Origin: Pseudovibrio exalbescens DSM 16456
Lineage (GTDB): Bacteria > Pseudomonadota > Alphaproteobacteria > Rhizobiales > Stappiaceae
Reading direction: 5' to 3'
Length of the DNA stretch: 64,000 bases
Assembly (NCBI RefSeq): GCF_000422785.1
Contig: NZ_AUGS01000001.1
Coordinates: 248,001-312,000, forward strand
Positions 45,478 to 55,823 of the stretch are shown here, piece after piece (the stretch's first letter is position 1; the number at the start of each line of letters is the position of its first letter). The position numbers were made by a program, and so were the translations under genes. The notes under the pieces are model-generated. The model did not search any database and had not been told where the DNA came from. It worked only from the letters and a program-made list of their open reading frames with translations.

Positions 45478-47478
45478 CTATTTGTTGGCTGCTTCCATGG
45501 AAACGGGTGTCACAATCGGGAACCAGAACTCAAACGTATCCAGCATGTCCAGAAACGCTGATAGTGTGTCGGGATCGCCATCAACTTCGATTTTGCCGTC
45601 CTGAATGCCTTTTTCAAAGGTCAATTGTCCCAGTAGGATGTCATCCAGGTCCGTTCGATTAAGTGTGATGGTTGCGGCGGCATCTGGTACCTGATGACCT
45701 GCCATATGGCTCAAGGCGGCATCTTGGAGTTCAAGCACATATTCTTGCTTGGTATCTGGAAAAACCCAATTGAGCTTGAATTCGGTCTGTCCCGCCTTTT
45801 CGTAGTTGACGCGCATGGCCGCATAATCGAACAGAAGATCAAGGTCCATTGCCCGTATCGTGTCGGGGCTGGCCGTATCCGGAGCCGGAAGGTCCTTGAT
45901 ACCCTCTCTAAGTTCTTGCGCGCCGGAAAGATAGAAGTTCCGCCATGGTCCGGACTCGGCTTGGTACCCCATTTGCTCCAGGGCGTTGGCTTGCAGGTCT
46001 TTCGCTGCCTGATTGTCAGGTTCAGCAAAAACCAAATGGTTCACTACTTCGGCTACCCAGCGATAGTCACCCTGATCATAGGAGGTCTTTGCTTTTTCCA
46101 GAAGCGCGTCAGCCCCTCCCATGAACTCTACATAGCGTTTTGCAGCATCCCGTTCCGGATACTTGTGAAGGGTGGCCGGGTTGCCATTGAACCACCCCAG
46201 ATAACGCACGTAAGTGGACTTGATGTTGTGATTATTGGATCCATAGTAACCCCGCGCGGACCAGTTTTGCGCCAGTGCCTCGGGCATTTCGATCATCTCT
46301 GCGATTTCGGTCATACGGAAACCGTGGTTAAGAAGACGCAGGGGTTGGTCATTTATGAAGCGATAAAGGTTTCGCTGACTACGCAAGTGCTCAAGCACCC
46401 GGGAATTGCCGGTGAGCGACCAGTGATGGGGCGCAAAGAGGACTTCGACTGTATCGCCGTATTCATAGATGGTTTCGTTGAGGTACTTTGACCAGGCCAA
46501 CGGATTTCGGATCTTGGCACCCCGCAAAGAGTAGGTGTTGTGCAGAGTGTGTACCGCATCCTCTGCTGTGCAAAGAGCATTCAGTTCCGAAATATAGAAG
46601 AACATCTCCGAAGGGGCTTCGGAATCCGGTGCCATCAGGAACCGCAGAGTGAGGCCGTCAACCTGATGTGTTTCTCCGGTTTCTTTTATGACATCCGTTG
46701 GCGGGATCAACGTGATCGTGCCGGTAGATGTTGTTGGTCCAAGCCCGGCGCCGACTTGTCCCTGTGGGGTCCGTGGCAGCAGGTTGCCGTACATGTAGCT
46801 GGCGCGGCGGCTCATGGCGTTTCCGGCCATAACGTTTTCTGCCACCGCATGTTCCAAAAAACCGTCCGGTGCAAAGATCTTCACCTTACCGCTTTTGACA
46901 TCAGCTTCGTCTACGATACCCCGTACACCGCCATAATGGTCTACGTGGCTATGGGTGTAGATGACGGCCACAATCGGCTTTTGGGGGCGGTGCTCGAAAT
47001 AGAAGTCGAGAGCATACTTGGCAGTTTCTGCAGAGATAAGCGGATCTACTACGATAATGCCCGTATCGCCCTCAATGAAGGTGACGTTGGACAGATCTGC
47101 TGCTCGAACCTGATAGATGCGGTCCGCGACCTCATAGAGCCCGCCCTGCATGATCAACTGGGCCTGCCGCCACAGGCTGGGGTTCACAGTCTCGGGAGCA
47201 GTGGACCCTTGCATGATGAATTCAAATTGCTTGAGATCGTAGACCACGTCGCCGTTTTCGTTTTTAACGACGCCGTCATTGGGCAGTGGCGCAATAAAGC
47301 CCGCTTTTGCCTCGTCGAAACTGCGTTGATCATCAAAGGGAAGGGTCTGGATCAGGTTTTCATAGTTTTCCAGGGTCGCACGACTTGCAGGCTGCGGTTG
47401 GGCATTCGCCGCCGGCGTAATCGCGCTTGCGAGCGCCAGCGTCAGGCTCAAACTCATGATCGAGAGTGCTTTGGTCAC
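45478..47478 (-). CDS. Metallo-beta-lactamase-fold alkylsulfatase
   Basis: The 666-aa periplasmic protein has a signal peptide cut near AANAQPQ, the metallo-beta-lactamase motif THSHVDH (residues 175-181) that binds two zincs, a dimerisation domain (about 395-530) and a C-terminal SCP2-like domain (about 540-660) containing TITLNRTDLDDILLGQLTFEKG. This is the three-part layout of SdsA1/BDS1-type linear alkylsulfatases that cleave surfactants such as dodecyl sulfate. Substrate range cannot be told from sequence. Confidence 0.94.
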   Translation of the reverse strand: MTKALSIMSLSLTLALASAITPAANAQPQPASRATLENYENLIQTLPFDDQRSFDEAKAGFIAPLPNDGVVKNENGDVVYDLKQFEFIMQGSTAPETVNPSLWRQAQLIMQGGLYEVADRIYQVRAADLSNVTFIEGDTGIIVVDPLISAETAKYALDFYFEHRPQKPIVAVIYTHSHVDHYGGVRGIVDEADVKSGKVKIFAPDGFLEHAVAENVMAGNAMSRRASYMYGNLLPRTPQGQVGAGLGPTTSTGTITLIPPTDVIKETGETHQVDGLTLRFLMAPDSEAPSEMFFYISELNALCTAEDAVHTLHNTYSLRGAKIRNPLAWSKYLNETIYEYGDTVEVLFAPHHWSLTGNSRVLEHLRSQRNLYRFINDQPLRLLNHGFRMTEIAEMIEMPEALAQNWSARGYYGSNNHNIKSTYVRYLGWFNGNPATLHKYPERDAAKRYVEFMGGADALLEKAKTSYDQGDYRWVAEVVNHLVFAEPDNQAAKDLQANALEQMGYQAESGPWRNFYLSGAQELREGIKDLPAPDTASPDTIRAMDLDLLFDYAAMRVNYEKAGQTEFKLNWVFPDTKQEYVLELQDAALSHMAGHQVPDAAATITLNRTDLDDILLGQLTFEKGIQDGKIEVDGDPDTLSAFLDMLDTFEFWFPIVTPVSMEAANK

Positions 47479-47589
47479 GGCGGTATACCTCCACCTTGTT
47501 GTTGTTGAAACCGCAAGGTAAACACCATCGCTTAATAGCGAGTGAGGTATGGAGGGTTCTTCTGAAACCGGTTAAGATCACGTAACCGG

Positions 47590-48030
47590 TTAGCAGGGGT
47601 AGGGCGCTTTGCCGTACGTGCCCGCGCGCTTAAGGTCCATGCGCCGGGGCGCGTCTGCTATTTCATCAAATCCGAACTGGCGATAGAGCTCATGGGCGTG
47701 GTCGGTGATCAGCGATAGACGCCGTACTTCCTTCAACTCCGGGTCCTCAGTAATGGCCGCAACCAGTTGCTTGGATACACCGCGACCTCGGTGATCTGGC
47801 AAGACAAACACATCCGCGATGTAGCCAAACGTTGCGTAGTCGGTAATGACGCGAGCAAAGGCCGCCTGCGTCCCATCGGCAGTATAGGCGCCGTAGCATC
47901 GCGAGTTCTCTACAGACGTCAGGAACAGTTCTCTGGGAATGCCATGAGACCAGTAAGCAATTTCGGAAAGGAAGCGGTATATTGCGTCCAGATCCAGACG
48001 CGTCTTGTCCGTGGAGATGTGATAGGTCAT
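47590..48030 (-). CDS. GNAT N-acetyltransferase
   Basis: The 146-aa GNAT protein has LDAIYRFLSEIAYWSHGIPRE at the N-terminus, the FGYIADVFVLPDHRGRGVSKQLV acetyl-CoA motif and a LYRQFGFDEIADAPRRM end. This subgroup is common in proteobacteria and has no known substrate. The ATG at 48030 is used; the longer frame to 48090 runs through the ilvC terminator and is unlikely. Confidence 0.85.
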   Translation of the reverse strand: MTYHISTDKTRLDLDAIYRFLSEIAYWSHGIPRELFLTSVENSRCYGAYTADGTQAAFARVITDYATFGYIADVFVLPDHRGRGVSKQLVAAITEDPELKEVRRLSLITDHAHELYRQFGFDEIADAPRRMDLKRAGTYGKAPYPC

Positions 48031-48051
48031 GGAAGTCCCGTCTGCACCATG

Positions 48052-48079
48052 AAAAAGGCCCGGTGTCTTGCCGGGCCTT
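48052..48079 (-). terminator. Intrinsic terminator of ilvC
   Basis: The 9-bp stem AAGGCCCGG/CCGGGCCTT (48055-48063 with 48071-48079) encloses a 7-nt loop and is followed by T5 on the minus strand. It is 54 bp downstream of ilvC. Confidence 0.9.
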
Positions 48080-48132
48080 GATCCTGTCATGAATTATTGA
48101 CGGCTTGAAGCCGTAATGTCCCGCAATCGAAT

Positions 48133-49194
<1,062 letters not shown>

Positions 49195-49839
49195 TTAATC
49201 TTCCGTTGTTGCTCCGTAGAGCTTCATGAAATCGCTAACAGCCTTGCGGGCGACTGTTGCGGTATCCTGTTCAGCCGCCGTGAGCTCATCACCGAGCAGC
49301 AGGCGGACGTGGGTGTCCTTCAAGACCAATCCGTACAGCACATGGTAAGCTTCCTTGGCTGGCGCTGTTTCCAAGTGACCTTGCTGCATGGCGGCGCTTA
49401 GCAGGCGCGTGGTTTGGGCGCCAATTCGGCCCCGGCCCTTATGCAAAAGGGTGCGGCCCAGAGCGACATCACCTCGGCTTGCCTGTCCAATGGCGAGGCG
49501 GTTCAGCGCCAGTGAAATGTCGCTTGAAATCACCTCGATCAGGTTTTCTGCAAAGTGCTGCAGTTCTTGAATTAACGTCTGTTTGGAAAACGGGCCGTCG
49601 AGCGCATCTGGTGCGCGCACCTTGCTGGCCTGATGCTCTACAATGGCGGCCAGCAAACCATCGCGATCACCGAACCATTTGTAGAGGCTTTCTTTCGAAC
49701 ATCCAGCTTCGCGGGCAATGGCCGCTGTCGTCAGCGCCTTTTCTCCCCCGGCCACAAGCAGATTCAGCGCGCAATCCAGAACAGCCTGCTGGCGCTGGGT
49801 GAAGGGCTCGTCGCGCTTTATGGTCTCTTGAGATGCCAC
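49195..49839 (-). CDS. TetR/AcrR family regulator upstream of ilvC
   Basis: The 214-aa protein has an N-terminal TetR helix-turn-helix (QAVLDCALNLLVAGGEKALT then TAAIAREAGCSKESLYKWFG) and a helical ligand domain. Its effector is unknown. Position suggests control of itself and ilvC. A perfect palindrome lies about 80 bp upstream and is a likely operator. Confidence 0.9.
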   Translation of the reverse strand: MASQETIKRDEPFTQRQQAVLDCALNLLVAGGEKALTTAAIAREAGCSKESLYKWFGDRDGLLAAIVEHQASKVRAPDALDGPFSKQTLIQELQHFAENLIEVISSDISLALNRLAIGQASRGDVALGRTLLHKGRGRIGAQTTRLLSAAMQQGHLETAPAKEAYHVLYGLVLKDTHVRLLLGDELTAAEQDTATVARKAVSDFMKLYGATTED

Positions 49840-49918
49840 GGGCTTATTGTCCGTCCTTTAATGTTTCTTGGTCTGTTTGAGCTGTGCACACATTACTGCG
49901 ATGGATCAGACTCAATCA

Positions 49919-49936
49919 GTACCGTACGGTACGGTT
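49919..49936. promoter_or_regulatory. Putative operator of the TetR-ilvC unit
   Basis: The 14-bp perfect palindrome GTACCGTACGGTAC (49919-49932) is followed directly by an overlapping half-repeat CGGTACGGTT. TetR proteins usually bind palindromes like this at their own promoters. Binding by the adjacent TetR protein is inferred. Confidence 0.5.
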
Positions 49937-50055
49937 CTGTATACGCCCCGTTTGAGATTTGGTCAAGCGCAGACTTCGAGATTTGACTATGGCGGGAGAT
50001 TATTTCGTGTCGTCAGTGGACTGCTTTTGGGAACTGACGAAACCTAGAGAGAGAT

Positions 50056-50086
50056 TTGGACGCGGCGAGTGCCTCGCCGCGTCCAA
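50056..50086 (-). terminator. Perfect hairpin downstream of the BCCT gene
   Basis: A 14-bp perfect stem (50056-50069 with 50073-50086) with a 3-nt loop lies 15 bp after the transporter stop. It lacks a good T-run on the minus strand, so it may act as an mRNA end stabiliser or a weak terminator. Confidence 0.6.
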
Positions 50087-50101
50087 TAATTTTGCCAGAG
50101 G

Positions 50102-51733
50102 CTAGCGTGGTTCGTTGGCAAGGCCCTTGTAGAGGGCAACGCACGCAAGCAGCAGCAAGATGGCGAATGGGAAGCCGGTCGAAACTGCCATGGCTTGCAA
50201 CGCACCAAGACCGCCGCCAACAAGCAGCGTAATGGCAACCAAGCCCTCGAACACGCACCAGAACACGCGCTGAGAGACTGGGGCGTTGACCTTGCCGCCG
50301 GCGGTAATCGTGTCGATCACAAGTGAGCCGGAATCGGAGGACGTCACGAAGAACACGATAACCAATACGATGCCGATGAAAGAGGTAATCTGGGCCAAAG
50401 GTAATGCGGCAAGCATTTCAAACAACTTCAGTTCCAGTGGGGCTTCCTTAACAGTGGTCAAGCCGTCCTGCAGGATCTGTGAAAGTGCTGTGCCACCAAA
50501 GGCTGTCATCCAGAGTACTGATACCACTGAGGGTATGAGAAGTACGCAAATGACGAACTCTCGAACTGACCGACCGCGGCTGACCCGCGCAATGAACATG
50601 CCGACGAAAGGTGACCAACTGATCCACCAAGCCCAATAGAATGCGGTCCAACCCTGCCGGAAGTTGTCATCCTCGCGCCCAAATGGATTCGAAAGCGCTG
50701 GAAGGTATTCCGCGTAGGCTGCCAGATTCTTGAAGAAGCCGGTCAGGATCGCAATGGTTGGTCCAACAAGAATGATGAATAACAGCAGCGCTGCAGCCAA
50801 CAACATGTTGATTTCGGACAGTCGCTTAACGCCTGCATCCAATCCGGCCAAAACGGATAGGAGCGCGACCGCTGTAATTGCCAGGATGAGGATGATTTTG
50901 GAGGTTTCGGTATCTCCAATGCCAAACAGGAAGTCCAATCCGGCATTGGCTTGGGCTGCCCCGAAGCCCAGCGATGTCGCCAAGCCGAACAACGTTGCAA
51001 ATACGGCCAGAGTGTCAATAACGTGACCTGGCCAGCCCCAAACACGCTCTCCGAGAAGCGGATAGAAGATGGAGCGCATCGTGAGCGGCAGGCCCTTGTT
51101 GAAGCTGAATATTGCAAGCGAGAGAGCGACAACCGCGTAAATGGCCCAAGGGTGGAGACCCCAGTGGAAAATTGTTGCTGCCATGCCAAGACGAATGGCT
51201 TCGTTTTCTACTGTTGCAGCGCCAAGGGGGGCCCAGTCGGTACGTGCACCACCTTCTTGGGTCATGCCAGCTATCGACGATGCATAGTGTGAAATGGGTT
51301 CGGATACGCCAAAGAACATGAGCCCAATGCCCATCCCAGCTGCGAACAGCATGGCAAACCAGCCAGCGTAGCTGTAATCCGGCGTGGCCTCTTTGCCTCC
51401 GATGCGTACTTTGCCAAGGGGGGTAACAATGAGCACAAGACAAAGAATGACGAAAACATTGGCTGCGCCAAGGAAGAACCAGTCAAAAGACGAGGTGAGC
51501 CAGGAACGCAAACCATTGAACATGGGTTCGACGCTGTTTTGAAACATGAGCGTCAGCACCACAAATCCAACAATGGTCAAGCCGGAAATCACGAAAACCG
51601 GGTTATGAATGTCTAGTCCGAACGGACCGACTTGGGCGGTGATATTATCCTGACCAATTTCGTAGTCAGTATCGATAATGTCAGCCGCGCCCTCTGGCAT
51701 CGGGATAGCCGAGGGATCAGATTGGTCTGTCAT
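50102..51733 (-). CDS. BCCT family transporter (betaine/choline/carnitine type)
   Basis: The 543-aa protein has twelve transmembrane helices and the BCCT hallmarks: the glycine-rich GMGIGLMFFGVSEP in the third helix and the signature WTAFYWAWWISWSPFVGMFIAR. BCCT carriers take up quaternary amines such as glycine betaine, usually for osmoprotection and driven by Na+ or H+. The C-terminal extension is short, so osmosensing via a long tail, as in BetP, is unlikely. It is 15 bp downstream of a UspA gene, which may regulate it. Confidence 0.94.
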   Translation of the reverse strand: MTDQSDPSAIPMPEGAADIIDTDYEIGQDNITAQVGPFGLDIHNPVFVISGLTIVGFVVLTLMFQNSVEPMFNGLRSWLTSSFDWFFLGAANVFVILCLVLIVTPLGKVRIGGKEATPDYSYAGWFAMLFAAGMGIGLMFFGVSEPISHYASSIAGMTQEGGARTDWAPLGAATVENEAIRLGMAATIFHWGLHPWAIYAVVALSLAIFSFNKGLPLTMRSIFYPLLGERVWGWPGHVIDTLAVFATLFGLATSLGFGAAQANAGLDFLFGIGDTETSKIILILAITAVALLSVLAGLDAGVKRLSEINMLLAAALLLFIILVGPTIAILTGFFKNLAAYAEYLPALSNPFGREDDNFRQGWTAFYWAWWISWSPFVGMFIARVSRGRSVREFVICVLLIPSVVSVLWMTAFGGTALSQILQDGLTTVKEAPLELKLFEMLAALPLAQITSFIGIVLVIVFFVTSSDSGSLVIDTITAGGKVNAPVSQRVFWCVFEGLVAITLLVGGGLGALQAMAVSTGFPFAILLLLACVALYKGLANEPR

Positions 51734-51748
51734 TTTTGCCTCGTTTGA

Positions 51749-52162
51749 TTAGCGCAGTACCATGACTGATTTCTTGGAGCGGGAGGCGACGCCCCCGCCA
51801 TGCGAAGACCAGAGGCGGTCCGCAAACGTGGGTACATGCGACGCAATGACGATGAGGTCCGCGTCAATGTCTTCAGAGGCTTTCAGAAGCGTCTCGTTCA
51901 TGTCCGTTGCCGGATCGCCGCATGTGTAGCCAATGCCTTCCGCTGCGATGCCGTATTTCTCGGATTGCTGCTGAGCAAACGCCGCCATTTTCCGCTGAAA
52001 TTCAGAGGGATTGTGTGCGACTGATGTCGGCGCTTCCTCAGTAACACCAACATATACGATTGGTGCGTTGTAGGTTTTAGAAAGATTAGCAGATACATCC
52101 AGCGCCTTGGACAAGATATCCGGATGCATCAAGTCCACTGGCACCATTAGCTTCTTAAACAT
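51749..52162 (-). CDS. UspA-type universal stress protein
   Basis: The 137-aa protein has the Usp fold: MFKKLMVPVDLMHPDILSKAL start, an alternating strand/helix body, DADLIVIASH and a C-terminal GGGVASRSKKSVMVLR that matches the ATP-binding G-x2-G-x9-G(S/T) region in pattern. The ATG at 52162 has a GGGAGAAC ribosome-binding site. It is the first gene of an apparent two-gene unit with the BCCT transporter, reminiscent of TeaD next to the ectoine TRAP transporter. Confidence 0.88.
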   Translation of the reverse strand: MFKKLMVPVDLMHPDILSKALDVSANLSKTYNAPIVYVGVTEEAPTSVAHNPSEFQRKMAAFAQQQSEKYGIAAEGIGYTCGDPATDMNETLLKASEDIDADLIVIASHVPTFADRLWSSHGGGVASRSKKSVMVLR

Positions 52163-52376
52163 TGTTCTCCCTTTATTATGTTGCCTAAAAGGAGTAGGGG
52201 CTCCTGATAGGCAATCATTGCTTCCCAATGCGTTAGGTTAACAGCACAAGTGCTATAAAGTCCAATTGGGGCACGTATTTTTTCGTAATGAAGAACTTTG
52301 GAATTGCCTCAGAGTAGGGCGTGTCAGCTAATAAGTGTCTGATTGCTGGTGAGGTTTCGCTTCAGTGTTGCCCCAC

Positions 52377-52403
52377 AAAAAAGCCGGAGGCGTGCCTCCG
52401 GCT
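52377..52403 (-). terminator. Intrinsic terminator of pdxJ
   Basis: The 9-bp stem AGCCGGAGG/CCTCCGGCT (52382-52390 with 52395-52403) has a 4-nt loop and is followed on the minus strand by T6. It lies about 50 bp after pdxJ. Confidence 0.92.
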
Positions 52404-52450
52404 GACAGGGTTCTTTGCTGAAAGGTAGCAGCGCGACTCACTAATGGTTT

Positions 52451-53203
52451 TTACTTGATCTCACCCAGAGCGCGGCGGAACCGGCGAACGCTCTCTTCAA
52501 AGCCATAGATTAACGCGTCTGCGACAAACCCATGGCCAATCGACATCTCCGAGATGTAGGGGGCACGTTCGATCAGCGCAGGGATGTTGGCCACAGTCAG
52601 ATCGTGCCCGGCGTTGACTGCCAGTCCTTCTGCTCGCCCTGCTTCCGCAGTAGCGATAACCTTGTCCAATTCTGCTTCAGCAGCTGCCGGATCATCATAA
52701 CAGGCGCCATATGGTCCGGTGTAGATTTCCATGCGCTCCGCGCCAACAGCTTTGGCTTTGGCGGGTTCTTCCGGGTTGGGATCAACAAACAAGGACGTGC
52801 GAACACCCCAGCTTTTTGCTGAGGCAATGATTGTACGTAAAAGCGTGTCGTTCGCTTCAAAATCCCAACCGTGGTCAGAGGTGGTCTGGGTTGGGTCATC
52901 CGGTACAAACAAGACCTGCGCTGGGCGATGTTTTTCGACCAGGGCCATGAAGCTGTCAGAGGGGTACCCCTCCAGACACAGCTCTGCCGAGGGAAATTCA
53001 TCATTGATGAGCGCAGTAAGATCTGCAACGTCGGTTTTACGGATGTGGCGTTCATCGGGGCGTGGATGGACAGTGATGCCTTTTGCGCCAGCGGTGAGGG
53101 CAATGCGAGCCATGCCCGTCACGCTTGGCCAAGGAAGATCACGACGGTTGCGCAGGACGGCAACCGCGTTCACGTTCACAGACAGACGGCTTTGAGTGCT
53201 CAT
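52451..53203 (-). CDS. pdxJ: Pyridoxine 5'-phosphate synthase PdxJ
   Basis: PdxJ makes pyridoxine 5'-phosphate from deoxyxylulose phosphate and aminoacetone phosphate. The 250-aa TIM-barrel product opens [22 protein letters not shown] and has [25 protein letters not shown] and [15 protein letters not shown], which are standard PdxJ motifs. It is 80 bp downstream of ilvN on the same strand and may be read together with ilvBN. Confidence 0.96.
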   Translation of the reverse strand: MSTQSRLSVNVNAVAVLRNRRDLPWPSVTGMARIALTAGAKGITVHPRPDERHIRKTDVADLTALINDEFPSAELCLEGYPSDSFMALVEKHRPAQVLFVPDDPTQTTSDHGWDFEANDTLLRTIIASAKSWGVRTSLFVDPNPEEPAKAKAVGAERMEIYTGPYGACYDDPAAAEAELDKVIATAEAGRAEGLAVNAGHDLTVANIPALIERAPYISEMSIGHGFVADALIYGFEESVRRFRRALGEIK

Positions 53204-53283
53204 AGGTTTTCCTTAGTTTTGCAGACAAAGACGGTGGTCGCACAGCAAGACCACCGCGTCGAGTTTCGTCTGCAACAGTAATC

Positions 53284-53871
53284 CTATTGAGCGTTACTTG
53301 AAAGGCCCTCTGGTCCTCTATTTAAAGCTGCAACCCCGGTTCGTGAGACTTCAACAAGCCCCAGGGGACGCATGATATCGATGAATTGCTCGATCTTGTT
53401 GCTGCGACCAGTGATCTCGAAAACGAAGTGCTCTGTTGTGGCATCAATGACAGTTGCCTTGAAGGCCTCGCTCAAACGCAAGGCTTCGAGCCGTTTTTCA
53501 CCAGCGCCTGCGACCTTCACCAGTGCCAGCTCACGTTCCAGTGGCTTGTCCTGTTTGAACCGAAGTGCCGCTACGGTCAGATCGCGCACCCGGTGGACCG
53601 GCACAAGACGATCCAACTGGTGCCGGATCTGTTCAATAATCTGTGGTGTACCGGTCGTTACAATCGTGATGCGCGAGAGATGGCGTTCGTGTTCGGTTTC
53701 CGACACGCTGAGAGAATCGATGTTGTATCCTCGTCCAGAGAACAGGCCGATTACGCGCGCCAGAACCCCCGGCTCGTTATCTACGATTACCGATAGGGTA
53801 TGGGTTTCCTGAACATCACTTACTTCTGCAATGAAGTAAGCTGATAGTGCATCTAGGTTTTGTGCGTTCAT
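53284..53871 (-). CDS. ilvN: Acetolactate synthase small subunit IlvN (IlvH)
   Basis: This is the regulatory subunit of acetolactate synthase, which confers valine feedback inhibition. The 195-aa product has an N-terminal ACT domain beginning THTLSVIVDNEPGVLARVIGLF and SGRGYNIDSLSV, then the C-terminal half with DLTVAALRFKQ and HFVFEITGRSNKIEQFIDIM. The N-terminal extension of about 20 residues is normal for alphaproteobacteria. It starts 16 bp after ilvB. Confidence 0.96.
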   Translation of the reverse strand: MNAQNLDALSAYFIAEVSDVQETHTLSVIVDNEPGVLARVIGLFSGRGYNIDSLSVSETEHERHLSRITIVTTGTPQIIEQIRHQLDRLVPVHRVRDLTVAALRFKQDKPLERELALVKVAGAGEKRLEALRLSEAFKATVIDATTEHFVFEITGRSNKIEQFIDIMRPLGLVEVSRTGVAALNRGPEGLSSNAQ

Positions 53872-53887
53872 CTTGTACCCCCATCCC

Positions 53888-55657
53888 TCACACGAGGGCC
53901 TTCCCTTCTTTACTGATTGCTGATGCCACGGCTTCATCACTCGCCTCGTCCGGTAACAGCATTTCATTGTGCGGTTTGCCGGAAGGGATCATCGGGAAGC
54001 AGTTTGCCAGCTGTGCCACGCAACAATCAAACAGTACGGGCCCCGGTGTCTCAATCATTTCCTGAATGGCATCATCCAGTTCATGTGGTTTCGTGACGCG
54101 AATGCCCTTGGCGCCGTAAGCCTCTGCAAGTTTCACAAAATCTGGCAAGCTGTCGGTATAGGAGTGGGAAAGACGATTGCCGTGCAGCAGTTGCTGCCAT
54201 TGGCGCACCATGCCCATGTAGCTGTTGTTCAGGATGAACGTTTTGGGTGACAAGCCATGCTGTACCGCTGTCGACATTTCCTGAATGTTCATCAAAATGG
54301 AAGCGTCTCCGGCGATGTTGATGCACAACGAATCCGGGTGCGCAACCTGTGCTCCAATGGCTGCTGGCATTCCGTATCCCATCGTGCCAAAACCACCAGA
54401 GGTCAGCCATCGGTTCGGAGCTTCAAAGCCGAGGAACTGGGCGGCCCACATTTGGTGCTGACCAACTTCCGTGGAGATGTAGACGTCCTTGCCCTTGATC
54501 GCTTCTCCCAGACGTTGGAGCGCATATTGAGGCATGATGATGTCGTCGCTGTTGCGATAGGCTAGACAATTGCGCGCCCGCCATTGATCAATCTGCTTTT
54601 TCCAGTTTTTGACTTCGGCTCTTGGCTTGAAGCTGGAGGCGCGCCAGATGCGCACCATGTCTTCCAAGACGTGAGCAACATCGCCAACGACTGGAATATC
54701 TACATGGACTATCTTGTTAATGGAGGAGGGGTCGACATCGATGTGGATTTTCTTGGAGTTGGGGGAGAAGGCGTCCAGTTTGCCTGTGATCCGATCATCG
54801 AAACGAGCACCGATGCAGACCATGACGTCGCAGTCGTGCATGGCCATGTTGGCTTCATACGTGCCGTGCATCCCCAACATGCCCAGCCATTCGGGGCCGG
54901 AAGCTGGATAAGCGCCCAGACCCATGAGGGTCGAGGTGACCGGAAAACCGGTCATTTCAACCAGTTCGCGCAGTAATTGGCTGGCCAGTGGACCCGAGTT
55001 GATGACGCCGCCGCCAGTATACAGGACTGGCCGCTGGGCAGTTGCCATCAATTGAACCGCAGCACGGATGGCTGTCATGTCGCCTTTGGTTGGCGGATTA
55101 TAGCTCTTGTGCTGTACATGGCTCGTTGAAGGACCTGCATAGGTGCCGGTAGCGAACTGAACGTCCTTGGGAATATCTACAACCACCGGGCCGGGGCGGC
55201 CGGATTTGGCCACGTAAAACGCTTCATGGAGGATGCGCGGCAGATCCTCAATGCGTTTGACAAGCCAGTTGTGTTTCGTACAGGGGCGGGTGATGCCCAC
55301 CGTATCGCACTCCTGAAATGCGTCGGAGCCAACCAGATTGGTCGGTACCTGACCGGTTATGCAGACCAGGGGGATGGAGTCCAGCATGGCATCGGTCAGA
55401 GCCGTGACCATGTTGGTGGCTCCGGGACCGGATGTAACGAGAACCACCCCCGGTTTGCCGGTACTGCGCGCATACCCTTCTGCCGCATGGCCTGCGCCCT
55501 GTTCATGGCGCACAAGAATGTGGGCAATATCGTCTTGCTGGATGAGCTCGTCGTAGATCGGAAGCACGGCACCGCCTGGATACCCAAAAACGTGTTTTAC
55601 TTCCTGATCCCTGAAGGCTTGGAGAACCATCTCCGCACCTGTCATCTCCCGTTCCAT
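53888..55657 (-). CDS. ilvB: Acetolactate synthase large subunit
   Basis: This ThDP enzyme performs the first common step of isoleucine, valine and leucine synthesis. The 589-aa product has the catalytic Glu in LVRHEQGAGHAAEGYAR, FAD-contact segments, and the ThDP motif GDASILMNIQEM ending NNSYMGMVRQWQ. The ATG at 55657 (MEREMTGAEM) fits the family; the longer frame enters the attenuator and is not used. Regulation is by the leader peptide and terminator upstream. Confidence 0.97.
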   Translation of the reverse strand: MEREMTGAEMVLQAFRDQEVKHVFGYPGGAVLPIYDELIQQDDIAHILVRHEQGAGHAAEGYARSTGKPGVVLVTSGPGATNMVTALTDAMLDSIPLVCITGQVPTNLVGSDAFQECDTVGITRPCTKHNWLVKRIEDLPRILHEAFYVAKSGRPGPVVVDIPKDVQFATGTYAGPSTSHVQHKSYNPPTKGDMTAIRAAVQLMATAQRPVLYTGGGVINSGPLASQLLRELVEMTGFPVTSTLMGLGAYPASGPEWLGMLGMHGTYEANMAMHDCDVMVCIGARFDDRITGKLDAFSPNSKKIHIDVDPSSINKIVHVDIPVVGDVAHVLEDMVRIWRASSFKPRAEVKNWKKQIDQWRARNCLAYRNSDDIIMPQYALQRLGEAIKGKDVYISTEVGQHQMWAAQFLGFEAPNRWLTSGGFGTMGYGMPAAIGAQVAHPDSLCINIAGDASILMNIQEMSTAVQHGLSPKTFILNNSYMGMVRQWQQLLHGNRLSHSYTDSLPDFVKLAEAYGAKGIRVTKPHELDDAIQEMIETPGPVLFDCCVAQLANCFPMIPSGKPHNEMLLPDEASDEAVASAISKEGKALV

Positions 55658-55709
55658 TGCGTCTGCCCTCTTGTATGCCGCTGGGGTGTCATGACCCAAG
55701 TTTGATTTC

Positions 55710-55736
55710 AAAAAAAAAGGAGCCCTCAAGGCTCCT
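55710..55736 (-). terminator. Attenuator terminator ahead of ilvB
   Basis: On the minus strand a 7-bp stem AGGAGCC/GGCTCCT (55718-55724 with 55730-55736) with a 5-nt loop is followed by eight T residues (55710-55717). It lies between the leader peptide and the ilvB start, so it must be a regulated terminator rather than an operon end. Confidence 0.9.
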
Positions 55737-55763
55737 GCGCGCGTCCAACCGTTCCGAGTGGCC

Positions 55764-55823
55764 TTATCCCACTCCGGCGACGCGCGTTCCCACCACGATA
55801 AGAAGAATGCTTGCTAGCTTCAT
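55764..55823 (-). CDS. ilvBN leader peptide (Ile/Leu/Val-rich)
   Basis: This 19-codon ORF reads MKLASILLIVVGTRVAGVG and stops 107 bp before ilvB. The core ILLIVV is dense in the three end-product amino acids of the pathway. It is followed by the intrinsic terminator at 55710-55736 with room for a competing antiterminator, since GCGCG tracts on both sides (about 55738-55746 and 55780-55786) can pair. Ribosome stalling at Ile/Leu/Val codons would favour read-through. No strong ribosome-binding site is seen. A possible -35 element TTGACG lies on the minus strand at 55932-55927, but the -10 is weak. Confidence 0.88.
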   Translation of the reverse strand: MKLASILLIVVGTRVAGVG

